From assembly GCF_024807225.1 (NCBI RefSeq), contig NZ_JANUCO010000001.1, positions 620,001 to 684,000 of the forward strand: DNA of 64,000 bases. Reading direction: 5' to 3'. The translations under genes were made by a program, and so were the position numbers. Source of the DNA: Chryseobacterium ginsenosidimutans (GTDB lineage: Bacteria; Bacteroidota; Bacteroidia; Flavobacteriales; Weeksellaceae). Below, in pieces: positions 8,873 to 18,284 of this stretch. The stretch's first letter is position 1; each line of letters opens with the position of its first letter. The notes under the pieces were generated by a model. The model was not told where the DNA came from. It did not search any database and worked only from the letters and a program-made list of their open reading frames with translations.

Positions 8873-9987
8873 TTTAAATATTCAGTCATTTTCTTTTTTA
8901 CTTCTTCGATATCGCCCATACTTCTTGCAATTATTTTTCCATCTTTATCAATTAAAAAATATAAAGGATAGGACGTGGCATTTACTTTCTTCTGAAAATC
9001 TTTATTACGATCAAAAAAATTGGTCCATGTTACGTTGTTTTTTTTCAGAATATTTTTCGCCAACTGCATTCTTTCAGTTTTATTTTCATCTGTTATTGTT
9101 ATAAAATTTACATTTTTAAATTCTTCATGCAAAGCCACAATTTCAGGCATGCTTTTTATACATGGTGCACAACTTGTAGACCAATAATCGATAAATGTTA
9201 AACTATATTTTTTAAAATCTTCAGTCATTAATTTGTTTTGTTTATCAAAATAAATATCAGGAATTTTGTTGCCAATAGCGGTTAAACTTTCGGATTTTAA
9301 GCGACTTTCTATATTTTTGAACAGTTTATTTTCTTTAAATTTTGTTGAAAATAATTTCATGTTTTTTAAATAGTCAGAATGATAATTGTACAGCGTGTAA
9401 TCATTCAGAATTTCCCATAATGCAGCATATGAATCGGATCTTTTTTTGATGTATTCGCCTAAGATTTTTTGTTTTTCTTTTAAGCTTATCAGACTGTCCA
9501 TTTCATAAGGCTTTTTAGATTTTACATAGACAGGCTCTAAAGTTTTTTGCAAATTTTTGTAATCGAGATTTGTTGGTGATTCAATATTTATTTCTAAACC
9601 ATTACTGAGGCTTGGCAAATCGATTTTATATTTTCCTTTTTCAAGAAAAAATATTTTAGAGCTCGAAGCAGATTTATTTTTTTTATCTAAATGGACAAAA
9701 GAGACTGGTTGCGGATATTCTATAAAACCATTAATTGTATTTTCTTTTTGAATTTTTAAATAATATACAGAGTGATCCATTGTAATCTTTTGCCCAAAAT
9801 CTGAAACGTTTTTATTCGGAGATATTTTAAAAGTATAAAGATCACCAAACCCGTTTCTTGTGGAAGGAGCTCCAAACATTAGGCTATCATTAATATAGGA
9901 ATTTGCTGTAAGATTTATTTCAAAATTATTTTGAGAATAAATGAAATTGGAAATAAAAATCAGAAAGATGCAATTAATTTTTTTCAT
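8869..9987 (-). CDS. TlpA-like secreted thiol-disulfide oxidoreductase
   Basis: A periplasmic thioredoxin-fold protein of 372 residues. A signal peptide (MKKINCIFLIFISNFIYSQ) is followed by a roughly 210-residue N-terminal beta/helical region typical of Bacteroidota TlpA/AhpC-type proteins. A C-terminal thioredoxin domain starts around residue 240. The redox motif is WSTSCAPC (CxxC = CAPC), with the cis-Pro segment ATSYPLYFLIDKDG. It probably keeps exported proteins or cytochromes reduced. No partner gene is adjacent; it sits between two terminator or repeat regions. Confidence 0.85.
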   Translation of the reverse strand: MKKINCIFLIFISNFIYSQNNFEINLTANSYINDSLMFGAPSTRNGFGDLYTFKISPNKNVSDFGQKITMDHSVYYLKIQKENTINGFIEYPQPVSFVHLDKKNKSASSSKIFFLEKGKYKIDLPSLSNGLEINIESPTNLDYKNLQKTLEPVYVKSKKPYEMDSLISLKEKQKILGEYIKKRSDSYAALWEILNDYTLYNYHSDYLKNMKLFSTKFKENKLFKNIESRLKSESLTAIGNKIPDIYFDKQNKLMTEDFKKYSLTFIDYWSTSCAPCIKSMPEIVALHEEFKNVNFITITDENKTERMQLAKNILKKNNVTWTNFFDRNKDFQKKVNATSYPLYFLIDKDGKIIARSMGDIEEVKKKMTEYLK

Positions 9988-10092
9988 AAAATTAGTTTGT
10001 GCCGTTATGCTAACTTACAAAAAATTAGATACATAAAAAATCCTTGCGCTTTGAAAACACAAAGACTATTTTTTTATTAAACTCTACACTCC

Positions 10093-10202
10093 AATTGTCA
10101 TTCTAACGAAGGAAGAATCTAAAATATTTATTTTTATCTCTCACAGATTTAGCAAATTATTATATTAAAAAATCTGCGTCATCAGCTAAATCCGCGAGAG
10201 AA
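10093..10202. repeat. Two dispersed repeats (family A half, family B palindrome)
   Basis: A family A-like half (TTGTCATTCTAACGAAGGAA) is at about 10096. It is followed by a family B palindrome: arm 10139-10155 (TCTCTCACAGATTTAGC) faces arm 10186-10202, whose complement is TCTCTCGCGGATTTAGC. These fill most of the gap upstream of the fabF stop. No gene is seen. Confidence 0.5.
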
Positions 10203-10216
10203 TTAATTATTAAGAA

Positions 10217-11458
10217 TTAAGAAAACTTCTTGAAAACCAAAGTAGCATTATGTCCTCCAAAACCAAAAGCATTACTTAAAGCAAAATTGATATCCTTTTC
10301 TTTAGCTTCTCCAAAAACAATATTCACATCTTTCGGGATATTTTCATCAATTTTATGAAGATTGATTGTTGGTGGAATAATTCCGTTTTCAATAGCTTTA
10401 ATTGAAAGAATAGCTTCCGCCGCTCCTGCTGCTCCCAACAAATGTCCTGTCATCGATTTTGTTCCGCTGATGTCAAGGTTTTTACTTCCGTTGAATAATT
10501 TGCTGATCCCTCTTAATTCAACCAAATCTCCCATTGGAGTAGACGTTGCGTGAGGATTTAAATAATCAATATCTTCCACATTTGCACCTGCTTCATCAAG
10601 GGCTAATTGCATGGCTTTTATCGCTCCAACTCCATCCGGATGAGGTGCGGTCATGTGATACGCATCGGCGGTCATTGCTGCTCCTACCAATTCTGCGTAT
10701 ATTTTTGCGCCTCTCGCTTTTGCATGTTCATATTCTTCCAAGATCAATGATCCTGCTCCTTCACCCATTACAAAACCGTCTCTGTCTGCATCATAAGGAC
10801 GACTTGCTGTTGCAAAATCATCATTTCTTGTTGACATCGCTTTCATAATAGAGAATCCTCCGATGGAAGATGGTGTAATTGCTGCTTCAGAACCACCACT
10901 TACAATCACTTTTGCTTTTCCGAGACGGATATAGTTGAAAGCATCCATTATAGCTGTATTTCCTGTTGCGCAGGCTGAAATCGTAGTATAATTAATTCCT
11001 TGAAGTCCAAATTTCATAGAAATCATTCCTGAAGCCATATTCGCAATAAATTTAGGAACGAAAAACGGATTAAAACGAGGCGTTCCGTCACCTTTTGTGA
11101 ATTCTGCAACCTCACTTTCGAAAGTCCACATTCCACCTTGTCCTGTTCCCCAGATGACACCGGTATCAAACGGATCCATATTTTCCAGCTCAAGTCCCGA
11201 ATCTTTAAGCGCTTCTGCCGTTGAATACATTGCGTATTGGGAAAACAGATCACTTCTTTTTATTTCCTGGTGTGTTAAATGAACTTTCGGATCAAAATTT
11301 TTCACCTCACAGGCAAAATTTAACTTAAACTTTTCTGTATCGAAATGGGTTATTTTATTTGCCCCGCTTACTCCATTAATGCTGTTTTGCCAAAATTCTT
11401 CGATATTATTTCCCAAAGGCGTCACTGCGCCGAGTCCTGTAATGACAACTCTTTTCAT
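10217..11458 (-). CDS. fabF: 3-oxoacyl-ACP synthase II
   Basis: Condensing enzyme of fatty acid elongation, joining malonyl-ACP to an acyl chain. At 413 residues it has the full KAS II length. The Cys-His-His triad is visible: ISACATGN (Cys), NPHATSTPMGD (His) and GHLLGAAGAAEA (His). VITGLGAVTPLGN opens the protein and NAFGFGGHNATL closes it. The gene is the last of a minus-strand operon after TetR, thiolase and thioesterase, with a 2-base gap to the thioesterase. It could be a pathway-specific paralogue rather than the housekeeping copy, since no acpP or other fab gene is adjacent. Confidence 0.93.
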   Translation of the reverse strand: MKRVVITGLGAVTPLGNNIEEFWQNSINGVSGANKITHFDTEKFKLNFACEVKNFDPKVHLTHQEIKRSDLFSQYAMYSTAEALKDSGLELENMDPFDTGVIWGTGQGGMWTFESEVAEFTKGDGTPRFNPFFVPKFIANMASGMISMKFGLQGINYTTISACATGNTAIMDAFNYIRLGKAKVIVSGGSEAAITPSSIGGFSIMKAMSTRNDDFATASRPYDADRDGFVMGEGAGSLILEEYEHAKARGAKIYAELVGAAMTADAYHMTAPHPDGVGAIKAMQLALDEAGANVEDIDYLNPHATSTPMGDLVELRGISKLFNGSKNLDISGTKSMTGHLLGAAGAAEAILSIKAIENGIIPPTINLHKIDENIPKDVNIVFGEAKEKDINFALSNAFGFGGHNATLVFKKFS

Positions 11459-11460
11459 AC

Positions 11461-11886
11461 TTAATTATTGATTTTGAATAAATTGGAGGTTCCTCTTGCA
11501 ATAAGTCTTGTTTTGTCTGCATTCCATATCTCGCACTGTGCATTTACAAATTGCTTTCCTCTTTTAATGATTTTAGTTTCAGCTACAATATTATCATTTT
11601 CTTTTGCGGTTGAAAAATAATCAATCACATTATTGATGGTCGTCATAAAAGAATTTTCGTTTAAAGAAAACATCGTTGCTCCGATAACATCGTCAACAAT
11701 TGCGGCTGTTATTCCGCCATGAAGATTTCCGATCGGGTTCAGCCATTCCGGTCTTATAGTGTATTGAAATTCCAGTTGTCCTTCTTCTGCAGAAAGGATA
11801 ATGGGATTAAGCCATTTCATAAAAGGAGAGGGCGATTGATCAAATTCTTTCCCGATGAATTGTTTTAATTGTGCTAATCTATCCAT
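11461..11886 (-). CDS. PaaI-type hotdog-fold thioesterase
   Basis: A 141-residue acyl-CoA or acyl-ACP thioesterase of the PaaI/YbgC superfamily. The catalytic helix region NPIGNLHGGITAAIVDDVIGATMF holds the characteristic HGG and Asp. The segment KIIKRGKQFVNAQCEIWNADKTRLIARGTSNL matches the second half of the fold. It lies between the thiolase (6-base gap) and fabF (2-base gap), so translation is probably coupled. Its neighbours suggest it removes CoA or ACP from a fatty acyl intermediate. The exact substrate cannot be read from sequence. Confidence 0.85.
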   Translation of the reverse strand: MDRLAQLKQFIGKEFDQSPSPFMKWLNPIILSAEEGQLEFQYTIRPEWLNPIGNLHGGITAAIVDDVIGATMFSLNENSFMTTINNVIDYFSTAKENDNIVAETKIIKRGKQFVNAQCEIWNADKTRLIARGTSNLFKINN

Positions 11887-11892
11887 ATCTGT

Positions 11893-13161
11893 TTATTTTT
11901 CTAAAATCATCGTCACGCCTTGTCCACGAGCGGCACAAATTGAAATAAATCCTTTTCCGCTTCCTTTTTCGTGTAAAATTTTTGCCAGCGTCCCGATAAT
12001 TCTTCCGCCTGTTGCTGCAAATGGATGTGCTACAGCGAGACTTCCGCCTTTTACGTTTAATTTATTTCGATCGATTTTTCCTAATGCTTTTTCCAAACCG
12101 AATTTTTTAGCCAAATCATCATTTTCCCAGATTTTTAAAGTGGCTAAAACCTGCGCTGCAAATGCTTCATGGATTTCATAATAATCAAAATCTTCTAAGC
12201 TCATTCCTGCTTTTTTAAGCATTCTGTCCGCCGCAAAAACGGGAGCGAGAAGTAAGTCTTGCTTATTTTCAACATATTCAATTCCTGCAACTTCGGAAAA
12301 AGTGATATACGCTAAAATCGGTAAATTATTCGCTTTTGCCCATTCTTCACTCGCCAACAAAACCGCAGAAGCTCCATCGGTAAAAGGGGTGGAATTTCCG
12401 GCTGTTAATGTTCCGTTTTGTTTGTCGAAAGCGGGTTTTAAAGTAGCTAATTTTTCTAAACTCGTGTCACGACGAAGATTATTGTCTTTGTCTAAACCAA
12501 AAGCTGGCGTGATCATATCATTAAAGAATCCTTCATCATACGCTTTTGCCATATTTTGATGACTTTTAAAAGCCAATTCATCCTGATCTTCACGGGAAAT
12601 CTGATAATATTTTGCAGTGATTTCTGTGTGACCGCCCATTACCAAACCTGTTTTGGGTTCTTGCCCTTTGTAAGGAATCGGCATCCAGTCTTTCAGTTTT
12701 GGACTTAATAATTGCTTGAGTTTTCCAAAAGCAGACTTTTCTTTATTGGCTTTTAATAAAGCTTTTCTTAATCTTGGTGAAGACTCAAAAGGGATGTTGC
12801 TCATCGCTTCAACGCCACATGCAATTCCGCTTTCGATTTGTCCTAAAGCAATTTTGTTTCCGATGTATACTGCGGCTTCGATTCCTGTATCACACGCTTG
12901 CTGAAGATCGCACGCGGGAGTTCCGGGATCGAGAGAAGTATTCATAACCGTTTCTCTGATGAGGTTGCTTTCAGAAATATGCTTAATCGTCGCTCCTCCG
13001 GCAACTTCGCCGAGAAGTTTTCCTTTAAGGCTGTATCGATTGATTAAACCATTCAGAGCGGAAAGCAGTAAATCCTGATTTCCTTTGTCTGCGTAAGCTG
13101 TATTCATTCTGGCAAACGGAATTCTGTTGTATCCTACAATTGCCACTTTTTTTGTTTCCAT
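11893..13161 (-). CDS. Acetyl-CoA C-acyltransferase (thiolase, FadI-like)
   Basis: A 422-residue thiolase catalysing cleavage or formation of 3-ketoacyl-CoA. The nucleophile is Cys90 in LQQACDTGIEAA. The other catalytic elements are IHEAFAAQ, GGSLAVAHPFAATGGRI (His) and ISICAARGQG (Cys). The C-terminal CAARGQG with AHPFAATGGR resembles the FadI branch more than AtoB. It is the first enzyme gene after the TetR regulator (10-base gap). Thiolase, thioesterase and KAS II together suggest a small inducible fatty acyl pathway. A hydratase or dehydrogenase is not in the cluster. Confidence 0.88.
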   Translation of the reverse strand: METKKVAIVGYNRIPFARMNTAYADKGNQDLLLSALNGLINRYSLKGKLLGEVAGGATIKHISESNLIRETVMNTSLDPGTPACDLQQACDTGIEAAVYIGNKIALGQIESGIACGVEAMSNIPFESSPRLRKALLKANKEKSAFGKLKQLLSPKLKDWMPIPYKGQEPKTGLVMGGHTEITAKYYQISREDQDELAFKSHQNMAKAYDEGFFNDMITPAFGLDKDNNLRRDTSLEKLATLKPAFDKQNGTLTAGNSTPFTDGASAVLLASEEWAKANNLPILAYITFSEVAGIEYVENKQDLLLAPVFAADRMLKKAGMSLEDFDYYEIHEAFAAQVLATLKIWENDDLAKKFGLEKALGKIDRNKLNVKGGSLAVAHPFAATGGRIIGTLAKILHEKGSGKGFISICAARGQGVTMILEK

Positions 13162-13171
13162 ATGATGAAGT

Positions 13172-13780
13172 TTATGATGGAAGGAGTTTTAATTCTTTAT
13201 CAATAATCAATAAAATTCTGTCTAAAGCAAGGTTGAGATATTTTTCATCGCCTGTCGTTTTGGAAAGTAAAATTCCGCCTTCGACAAGCATAATAAATAA
13301 TGATCCGAATTCTTCAGCATTTACATTTTCATGAATTTCTCCATCTTTTTGACCTTTAATAATAACTTTCGTAATGTTTTTTATCCAGCCTTCAAAAGAT
13401 TCTGTGACTTGCTTTTTTAATTTCGGAAAAGTGTCATCGGCTTCGGTTGCGGCGTTCATCAAAGGACAACCTCCGGTTTCGAAAACAAAAGGCCAGCTTT
13501 TACGATAAAAATTAACAAAAGCATATAATTTGTCAATAGTGGTCGGAAATTCTTCTCCAAGCGATCGGGACATACTTTTCCCCAACAAACCTGAGTTGTA
13601 TTTGTAAACCTCAAGCGCAACTTCATCTTTATTTTCAAAATTTCCGTAGATACTTCCTTTCGTCAATCCTGTTGCTTCTGTAATGTCGGAAAGAGACGTG
13701 GAAATATAGCCTTTGGTATTGAACAAAGATGCCGTTTTTTCAATAATGAATTGTTTTGTCTTTTCTGCTTTCGTTGACAT
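13172..13780 (-). CDS. TetR/AcrR family transcriptional regulator
   Basis: A ligand-responsive repressor of about 202 residues. The N-terminal helix-turn-helix is clear: ISTSLSDITEATGLTKGSIYGNFENKDEVALEVY, a standard TetR DNA-binding domain. The C-terminal helical domain would bind the ligand, likely an acyl-CoA given the downstream thiolase. I start it at the ATG 13780 (MSTKAEKTKQ); an in-frame TTG two codons earlier is possible. It leads the operon thiolase-thioesterase-fabF. A 24-bp palindrome 30 bases upstream is the probable autoregulatory operator. Confidence 0.88.
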   Translation of the reverse strand: MSTKAEKTKQFIIEKTASLFNTKGYISTSLSDITEATGLTKGSIYGNFENKDEVALEVYKYNSGLLGKSMSRSLGEEFPTTIDKLYAFVNFYRKSWPFVFETGGCPLMNAATEADDTFPKLKKQVTESFEGWIKNITKVIIKGQKDGEIHENVNAEEFGSLFIMLVEGGILLSKTTGDEKYLNLALDRILLIIDKELKLLPS

Positions 13781-13798
13781 TGTCAATTAATTATGATA

Positions 13799-13806
13799 CA
13801 AAGATA
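13799..13806 (-). promoter_or_regulatory. -7 box of the TetR operon
   Basis: TATCTTTG on the minus strand, 18 bases before the ATG at 13780 and just downstream of the palindromic operator. Confidence 0.6.
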
Positions 13807-13809
13807 CAA

Positions 13810-13833
13810 AAAATATACCGATTGGTATATTTT
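13810..13833. promoter_or_regulatory. Palindromic TetR operator
   Basis: A perfect inverted repeat with 10-base arms (AAAATATACC and GGTATATTTT) around a GATT centre. It occupies the -33/-7 spacer of the TetR-operon promoter, a classic position for repression by the adjacent regulator. Confidence 0.7.
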
Positions 13834-13904
13834 GTTTTAAGATTAAGTCTGAGCTGTTGAATAAACTCAGACGTAATTATTATTTTCTGTGCGTCCAGTT
13901 TGTG

Positions 13905-13985
13905 ATTTCGATAGGAATCTAGACATTATTTTTAAAATTTTATTTCTATTAAATGTTTGCTTAGATTCCTAAAGAATGACAAAAA
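13905..13985. repeat. Dispersed palindromic repeat, family A
   Basis: About 80 bp with imperfect inverted ends: GATTTCGATAGGAATCTA on the left, and TGTCATTCTTTAGGAATCTA as the complement of the right end. It lies between osmC (minus, ending at 14027) and the TetR operon. Confidence 0.55.
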
Positions 13986-14026
13986 TGGTGTTTTACTTTT
14001 GCGTAAAATGTTTCTTACGATTAAAA

Positions 14027-14446
14027 TTAATTCGCCAAAGTAGCATTCAAAGTAATCTCAAAGTTGAAAGCTGCACTTACAGGGCATCCTTCTTCTGCGA
14101 TTTTAGCATATTTTTGAAAATCTTCTTCAGAAAGTCCCGGAACTTTTGCTGTTAAAGTCAATTCAGATTTTGTAATTTTTCCGATGTTTGGATCAAGAGT
14201 GATGACAGAAGTTGTTTTTAATTCTTCAGGAGTAAAACCAGCCTGAGAAAGCTCTGCGCTTAATTTCATCGTGAAACATCCTGCGTGAGCGGCTGCCAAT
14301 AATTCTTCAGGGTTTGTTCCCACTCCGTCAGCAAAACGGCTGTTGAAAGAATATTGCGTTTCGTTCAAAGTCGTGCTTTGAGTTGTGATGTGTCCGTTTC
14401 CTTCTTTAATGTTACCGTTCCAAACGGCTGTTGCGTTACGTCTCAT
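14027..14446 (-). CDS. OsmC/Ohr-family peroxiredoxin
   Basis: A 139-residue thiol peroxidase for organic hydroperoxides, with the fold and motifs of OsmC. The two redox cysteines are in AAHAGCFTMKLS and EEGCPVSAAF, spaced as in the family. The N-terminal RRNATAVWNGNIKEGNG and the FADGVGTNPEELLAAAHA segment are typical OsmC. Start is the ATG at 14446. It has its own -7 box 44 bases upstream. The AraC regulator gene lies directly upstream on the same strand and could control it, but no operator is evident. Confidence 0.9.
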   Translation of the reverse strand: MRRNATAVWNGNIKEGNGHITTQSTTLNETQYSFNSRFADGVGTNPEELLAAAHAGCFTMKLSAELSQAGFTPEELKTTSVITLDPNIGKITKSELTLTAKVPGLSEEDFQKYAKIAEEGCPVSAAFNFEITLNATLAN

Positions 14447-14490
14447 AATGTTTGTTTTTGTTTATTTAATGTTGTTTGTTTTTGATGATA

Positions 14491-14498
14491 CAAAGATA
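14491..14498 (-). promoter_or_regulatory. -7 box of osmC
   Basis: TATCTTTG on the minus strand, 44 bases upstream of the osmC ATG, in the 88-bp gap after the AraC gene. Confidence 0.55.
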
Positions 14499-14534
14499 TG
14501 TCGGATATACGTTTAAATAAATAGATAAAAAGAC

Positions 14535-15401
14535 CTAAGTATTGTACTTTTTTCCCGAAGTGTAATTTCTTTTGAAGTTTGTCGGAGTGCTTCCGATTTT
14601 ATTGGTGAAAAGTCGGTTAAAATAAGCCGGATCTTCATAACCAAGATTGTAGGCAATTTCTTTAACGGGTTTATCGGTATAGAACAATAACCTTTTGGCT
14701 TCCAACAGAATTCGATTGATGATAAACTGATTCGGAGAGTCTAGATTTAAGTTTTTGAATTTATGAGTCAACGTTTTTGGAGCGATGTGAAGCAGATCTG
14801 CATAATCTGCAACATTGTGCTTTTCTCTGAAATGAATTTCCAGATGTCTGCTGAAATCACGGAAAACATCCAATTCGTTACTCGGAATTCTCACGTTATC
14901 ATTATCAATATTTTGTTTTTTCCACTTTCTGGTGGCGCGAATGATGATTTGTTTCACATAAGTTCGGATCATTTCTTCGGCTGAAGAATCTTTCCATTCC
15001 AGTTCATCTTTTATATTTTGAAATAAATCTTTTACGATAATCGCTTCCCGATCTTCAAGTTCTACATTAGGGATTTCAAAAACATTATGAAAAAGAAGTC
15101 CGTCACAAGCAACTTCTTTATCATGAATCTGAATGCAGTAAAAATCGCGGTTGTAATGCAAAAGCACAGATTCGCCTTCTGCTTTTTCAATATTCAGAAG
15201 TTGGTTGGTAAGAAAAAATAAGGAAGGTCTTTGGGTTTTGTAATGATTAAAATCCACCGTTAATTCATAACCCGCAGGAACAAAAAGAACTTTGATGTCC
15301 GTCCGAAACTTATTTTCATTGAAATTCTCCACATTTTCTTCCGAAAAAATACTGAAGCCGAATTTTTTGTAATTATCTTCAAAAATAAGGGTTTCTAACA
15401 T
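14535..15401 (-). CDS. AraC-family transcriptional regulator
   Basis: A 288-residue regulator. The N-terminal part (1-160) looks like a cupin-type sensing domain with strands such as ELTVDFNHYKTQRPSLFFL. The C-terminal double helix-turn-helix is standard AraC: VADYADLLHIAPKTLTHKFKNLN and KPVKEIAYNLGYEDPAYFNRLFTNKIGSTPTNFKR. The ligand is unknown. It precedes osmC on the same strand, with osmC having a separate promoter box. Confidence 0.88.
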   Translation of the reverse strand: MLETLIFEDNYKKFGFSIFSEENVENFNENKFRTDIKVLFVPAGYELTVDFNHYKTQRPSLFFLTNQLLNIEKAEGESVLLHYNRDFYCIQIHDKEVACDGLLFHNVFEIPNVELEDREAIIVKDLFQNIKDELEWKDSSAEEMIRTYVKQIIIRATRKWKKQNIDNDNVRIPSNELDVFRDFSRHLEIHFREKHNVADYADLLHIAPKTLTHKFKNLNLDSPNQFIINRILLEAKRLLFYTDKPVKEIAYNLGYEDPAYFNRLFTNKIGSTPTNFKRNYTSGKKYNT

Positions 15402-15428
15402 GTCGTAAGTTTAGTTAAAGATACAAAA

Positions 15429-15476
15429 AAGCATGATTTCATAATCATTAAATTATTGAAACCATGCTTAAATTTT
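15429..15476. terminator. Terminator of the TonB/metal operon
   Basis: An imperfect 13-bp stem, AAGCATGATTTCA facing TGAAACCATGCTT. It is flanked by A-run and T-run, so it would work for minus-strand transcripts leaving 15551. Confidence 0.65.
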
Positions 15477-15483
15477 TTTAATT

Positions 15484-15536
15484 TCCCACAGATTACACAA
15501 ATTTATTTCTGTGAGATTAGTGTGATCTGTGGGGGA
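15484..15536. repeat. Dispersed palindromic repeat, family B
   Basis: Arms TCCCACAGATTACACA (15484-15499) and its near complement at 15521-15536 (complement TCCCCCACAGATCACA) flank a short centre. Related sequence occurs near 2160, 10139 and 39189, all intergenic. Confidence 0.55.
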
Positions 15537-15550
15537 TTTTATTCTTAAAA

Positions 15551-18218
15551 TTAAAAAGTAACGTCCAATCCAACGTAAAGATTAGCCTTCATAATGGGTG
15601 CATAAACCATTCCGCCATCAAAATAATTTCCGAACGGGTTTTTAAAATCCACAATCGCATTTTTTTGATAATAAGAAGTCAGGTTTTCACCTCCCAAATA
15701 GGCTCTCAATTTTTTATTGAAATTTCTTGAGATCTGTGCATTTAATACTGCATAAGATTCAGAATAGGTTGGTAACTGAAATTCTTCAGGATTTGTTGAA
15801 GTGTTCGGAAGTCTTTGTTTTCCGACCCAGTTTAAAGTCGTGTCAAAACTCCAGAATCCGCCGTTGTTATTTTTATTTGTCGAATACGCCAGATTCAGAA
15901 AACCTCTGTGTTTTGCCATAAACGGAACTTCTCGTCTTCCATCTAAATAATCTGCCTGAACATCATAATATTTGTAAGCTAATCTTACATCAAAATTTTT
16001 GAAAGGTGTAAAATCCCACTGCGTCTGAAATGAATTGGCGAAAGATTTTCCTTCCAGATTGTAAAATGTCAATTGCTGAGGCGATTTGTCTAAATCCACC
16101 AAAACCTGATCCTGGAAATCGGTTCTGAAAAAATCGGCTACAATTGAAGATTTTCTTCCAAAAAGCTTGAATTCCTGTTGTAAACTGACGCCGTAATTCC
16201 AAGCGATTTCGGGTTTTAAACCATAAATATTTCCTCCGTTTTGTAAGATTTGAATACTACGATTTGATGCAAAATATTGTTGGTTTTCCGCAAAAACATT
16301 TGCCGTTCTGAAACCTCTTCCCGCAGAAAGTCTTACAATAGTTTGTGGTGTAATGTCATATTTAAAATTCATTCTTGGCGTAAACTGCGTTCCAGCCAAA
16401 TTATGAAAATCTGCTCTTGCTCCTGTAACCAACGTATATTTTAAACCTGTCAACGTATATTCTGCAAAAATCCCGGGAACAATCTCGTTTCGCTTAAAAT
16501 TATCAATCAGATATGTTTCTTCATAACCGTCATACATAAAACTCGCTCCGGCTTTATATTTATGATTCGTATTTCCCAAAATACTTTCAAAAATTAAGTT
16601 TGAATAATACGTATGCTGCTTTCCGGAATAATTTCTCAAACCAAAAAAGCTATCCTGTTGATGATAAACATATTGGTTCATCCAGCCCAAACTTTGGTAA
16701 GGTTTTCCTTTAAAAACATATCCCGTTTTATTCCAAACCTGAAATCTTGAAATATCAATTCCGACTCCGTAAGCAGTTTGTTCGTTTTGGTCTAAGCTTT
16801 TATTGAAGGCAGTTTGTCCTGCAGTTTCTTTCATCTTTAATGAAATTAATTCCGAAATGCGAACCAAATCCTGATTTTTCCAAATCATTGTAATTCAATA
16901 AATAAGCTGCATTGATCTGAGTTCCTTTCGGGCGATCGAGAAAACCGTCATCGTTCATATCGGTATTCCCAAAAGTTCCGTTTCCGTGAAGTAAAAACGT
17001 TTGCGACCATTTTTCGTCGATGCGGGAAACGCTTGTGATGTTGGCTTCGGCTCTTCCGTTAAAATCTGCGAAAAGATTTAATGAAGTTTCAGGTTGATCG
17101 GCATTTTTTAAAAACTCGGTGTTTATTTGTCCTGTAATGCTTTCATAGCCGTTGGTTACCGTACTTCCGCCTTTTGTCAGCTGAATACTTTCGATCCATC
17201 TTCCGGGAATGAAATTTAAACCATAAGCAGAAGCAAGACCTCTAATTTCGGGCAACAATTCTTTCGTTAAACTCGTATATTTCTGGTCTAAACCGAGCAT
17301 TTTTAGCTGTTTTGTCCCTGTCACCGCATTACTGAAAGAAACATCAACGGTTGCATTGGTTTCAAAGCTTTCTGATAAATTACAGCAAGCTGCTTTTAAC
17401 AGTTCTTTTCTGTCAATATTAAAAACCAATCCCGCTTCTTTTTTGTTTAAAGATGTGGCTGCTTTTGAACCTGTGACCGTAACTCCTTCAATACGTTTTT
17501 CATTTTCATCAGAAGAATTATGATCGGAATGTTCAGATTTTTCGCCTTCTTCAGAATGTACTTTCGGATTGGCTTCACCAAAAGGTATTTCTCTGTCATA
17601 AAGGCAACAAGAAGGCAAATTTTTGTACGTATTATCTTTTGATTTATACTTTTCGTTGTCGTGACCGACGTCTGCAATTTTCTTTAAAATTTTATCTGAA
17701 GAAGTCTTTTTTGAATCAAAATTTAAGAGAACAGTTTGTGTTTCTGCGCTCCATTCTGCGGAATCTGCACCGGCATCTTTCGCTGCCTTTTCAATTCTTG
17801 CTTTACAAGATTCGCAGTTGCCTTTTACATAAAATTCATTCTCTTTTTTTGAATGAAGATCATGGTTTTCTACACTTGAAGTTGGTACATCTCTTTCGTA
17901 ATGACAACATTCCGGAAGTGCTTCATAATTGGCGTCCGTTGATTTAAATTTTTCGCTGTCATGACCGGCTTCAGCCACTTTTTTTAAGATATTGTCTGTG
18001 GAAACATTGTTATCCGTTTCTAAGGTTAAAGTTTGTGAATCGACAGAATATCTCGCTTCATTTGCACCTGCTTTTTTGGCGGTACTTTCAATTCTTTCTT
18101 TACACATTTCGCAGTTTCCTTTTACTTTAAACTGGTTTTTAGAAAGATTTTGAGCGAAAATAAATGGTGCAGATAATAAGAATATACCAAGAATAATCCT
18201 GGAAATATATAATTTCAT
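15551..18218 (-). pseudogene. TonB-dependent receptor with two N-terminal HMA-like domains, +1 frameshift
   Basis: An outer-membrane receptor, 888 residues after repair. A signal peptide (ending FIFAQ) is followed by two tandem heavy-metal-associated-like domains with metal-binding KGNCEMCKERIE (about 33-44) and KGNCESCKARIE. Each ends in a Cys-Cys segment (LPECCHYERD, LPSCCLYDRE). A His/Ser/Glu-rich linker leads to the plug (KAACCNLSESFETNATVDVSF) and the barrel. The domain layout suggests copper or another soft metal. The frames meet at 16825-16827 (minus GAAAGAAACTGC; the extra A gives DERTAGQ when removed). It is the last gene of an operon with two other Cys/His-rich exported proteins. 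Confidence 0.82.
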
Positions 18219-18284
18219 TTTGTTTAAAATTTAGATTAATTAAAAAACAGTTCACTAAAAATTAATGAACTTTTGTTGATTGAA

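Noticed and set aside
10546..10848. Plus-strand open frame opposite fabF, rich in Leu and His
   Set aside because: Antisense shadow of a highly conserved enzyme; low-complexity translation without family features.
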